Below the pieces are notes generated by a model that was not told where the DNA came from, made no database searches, and saw only the letters and a list, made by a program, of their open reading frames with translations. A program made the translations under genes and the position numbers. A DNA stretch of 8,243 nt from contig NZ_JAILQF010000370.1 of assembly GCF_024699075.1 (NCBI RefSeq), positions 1-8,243 on the forward strand, written 5' to 3'. This stretch comes from Butyrivibrio sp. (lineage in GTDB: Bacteria; Bacillota_A; Clostridia; Lachnospirales; Lachnospiraceae). Below, piece after piece: positions 7,452 to 8,243 of the stretch (the stretch's first letter is position 1; each line of letters begins with the position of its first letter).

Positions 7452-8243
7452 CTAGTAAATTCCGCTTTCACCAAACCATTTTGCAACTCTGTCAGACAAT
7501 AGTACCAGGATCATTCCAACAACTGATTTGAACATACCAACTGCTGATGAGAATGAATACATACCATTTTTAATACCTTTTGTATAGATATAGGTATCAA
7601 ATACTTCTGCTCTTGCAAGGTTTAAGTCATTTCTCATAAGGAATATCTGCTCATATCCTGTATTAAGAATTCCGCCAACTCTTAGTATCAGCATCATGAT
7701 GATAGTTCCTTTTATTGCCGGAAGGGTGATATGCCACATGAGTCTCCATCTTCCTGCGCCGTCAACTCTGGCTGCTTCATACAGTTCCTGATCTACTCCG
7801 GAAAGTGCTGCAAGAAAGACGATCGTGCCATAACCTGTCTCACGCCATATATCCTGTCCTACGATAAGACCCCAGAAGGTTGATGCTTTGGATAAGATAT
7901 CAAAGGTGCTTCCAGTAAGCATTCTTGATATAACATTGAAAACACCATCTGTTACATTAAAGAGCTGATAAGTCAAACTGGCGATGATAACCCAGGATAC
8001 AAAGTGAGGAATATATACGAGAGTCTGAACAAATCTCTTGTACATACTGTGTCTTACTTCATTTAAGAAAAGAGACAGTATAATAGGTGCAGGGAAATAC
8101 AAAACAAGCTGCAGTAAGCTGATTCCAAGTGTATTGGTAAGAAGCTTTCTAAAGTCATTATTACTAAAGAATCTGATAAAATTATCAAAGCCTACCCATT
8201 CACTTGCCCATAACCCCTTAAATGGACTGTAATCTTTAAAGGC
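7452..8243 (-). CDS. lplB: LplB-type ABC sugar transporter permease, N-terminus cut by window edge
   Basis: The 263 visible residues begin AFKDYSPFKGLW and the frame is open to the window edge, so the true start and the first membrane segment (about 45-55 residues for this family) lie outside. A TTG at 8102 is internal and not a start. The periplasmic-side motif WASEWVGFDNFIRFF and the segment YFPAPIILSLFLNEVRH are characteristic of LplB/YtePQ-type permeases. The EAA loop, YEAARVDGAG...ITLPAIKG (about 7715-7785), is the ATPase docking site. About five further membrane segments are seen, and the protein ends WFGESGIY. It pairs with the permease encoded 15 bp downstream. The operon promoter is presumably upstream of this gene, beyond the window. 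Confidence 0.95.
   Translation of the reverse strand, partial: AFKDYSPFKGLWASEWVGFDNFIRFFSNNDFRKLLTNTLGISLLQLVLYFPAPIILSLFLNEVRHSMYKRFVQTLVYIPHFVSWVIIASLTYQLFNVTDGVFNVISRMLTGSTFDILSKASTFWGLIVGQDIWRETGYGTIVFLAALSGVDQELYEAARVDGAGRWRLMWHITLPAIKGTIIMMLILRVGGILNTGYEQIFLMRNDLNLARAEVFDTYIYTKGIKNGMYSFSSAVGMFKSVVGMILVLLSDRVAKWFGESGIY

Noticed and set aside
7452..8102. Start of the first permease at TTG 8102
   Set aside because: The frame continues upstream with family-conserved sequence (WVGFDNFIRFF) to the window edge, so this TTG is an internal Leu codon.

Overview
The window reads as one side of a carbohydrate-utilisation operon of a low-to-moderate GC Gram-positive bacterium, most plausibly a gut or rumen Lachnospiraceae member (Butyrivibrio-, Lachnospira- or Roseburia-like). 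The phylum follows from strong AAAGGAGG-type ribosome binding sites, a lipoprotein-type solute-binding protein, and an LplABC/YtcPQ-type transporter. The family-level placement is inference from general style only. All five genes lie on the minus strand, so transcription runs from the right end of the window to the left.

Layout in transcription order: (1) 8243-7452, an LplB-type ABC permease whose N-terminus is cut by the window edge; (2) 7436-6528, its LplC/YtcP-type partner permease; (3) 6464-4848, an LplA-type lipoprotein solute-binding protein; (4) 4721-1890, a 943-residue YetA/PL26-type exo-rhamnogalacturonan lyase; (5) 1809-1, a PL11-type (YesW/YesX) rhamnogalacturonan lyase whose C-terminus is cut by the window edge. 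Gaps between genes are 15, 63, 126 and 80 bp. There are no convergent or divergent genes, no convincing internal promoter and no strong terminator. A 12-bp-stem hairpin lies between the binding-protein gene and the PL26 gene.

Together the genes suggest uptake and breakdown of rhamnogalacturonan I (RG-I) oligosaccharides from pectin. The lipoprotein captures the oligosaccharide and the two permeases import it, probably with a shared MsmX-type ATPase encoded elsewhere. The two lyases show no signal peptide, so they would cut the imported backbone in the cytoplasm to unsaturated galacturonyl-rhamnose. Bacillus subtilis has the same gene families (yetA next to lplABC, yesW/yesX nearby). The substrate is inferred from lyase homology recognised by eye.

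No wholly new system is evident. The points worth a second look are the PL11 enzyme's roughly 116-residue insertion and apparent cytoplasmic location, the polar insertion in the PL26 N-terminal domain, and the hairpin between the binding-protein and lyase genes.
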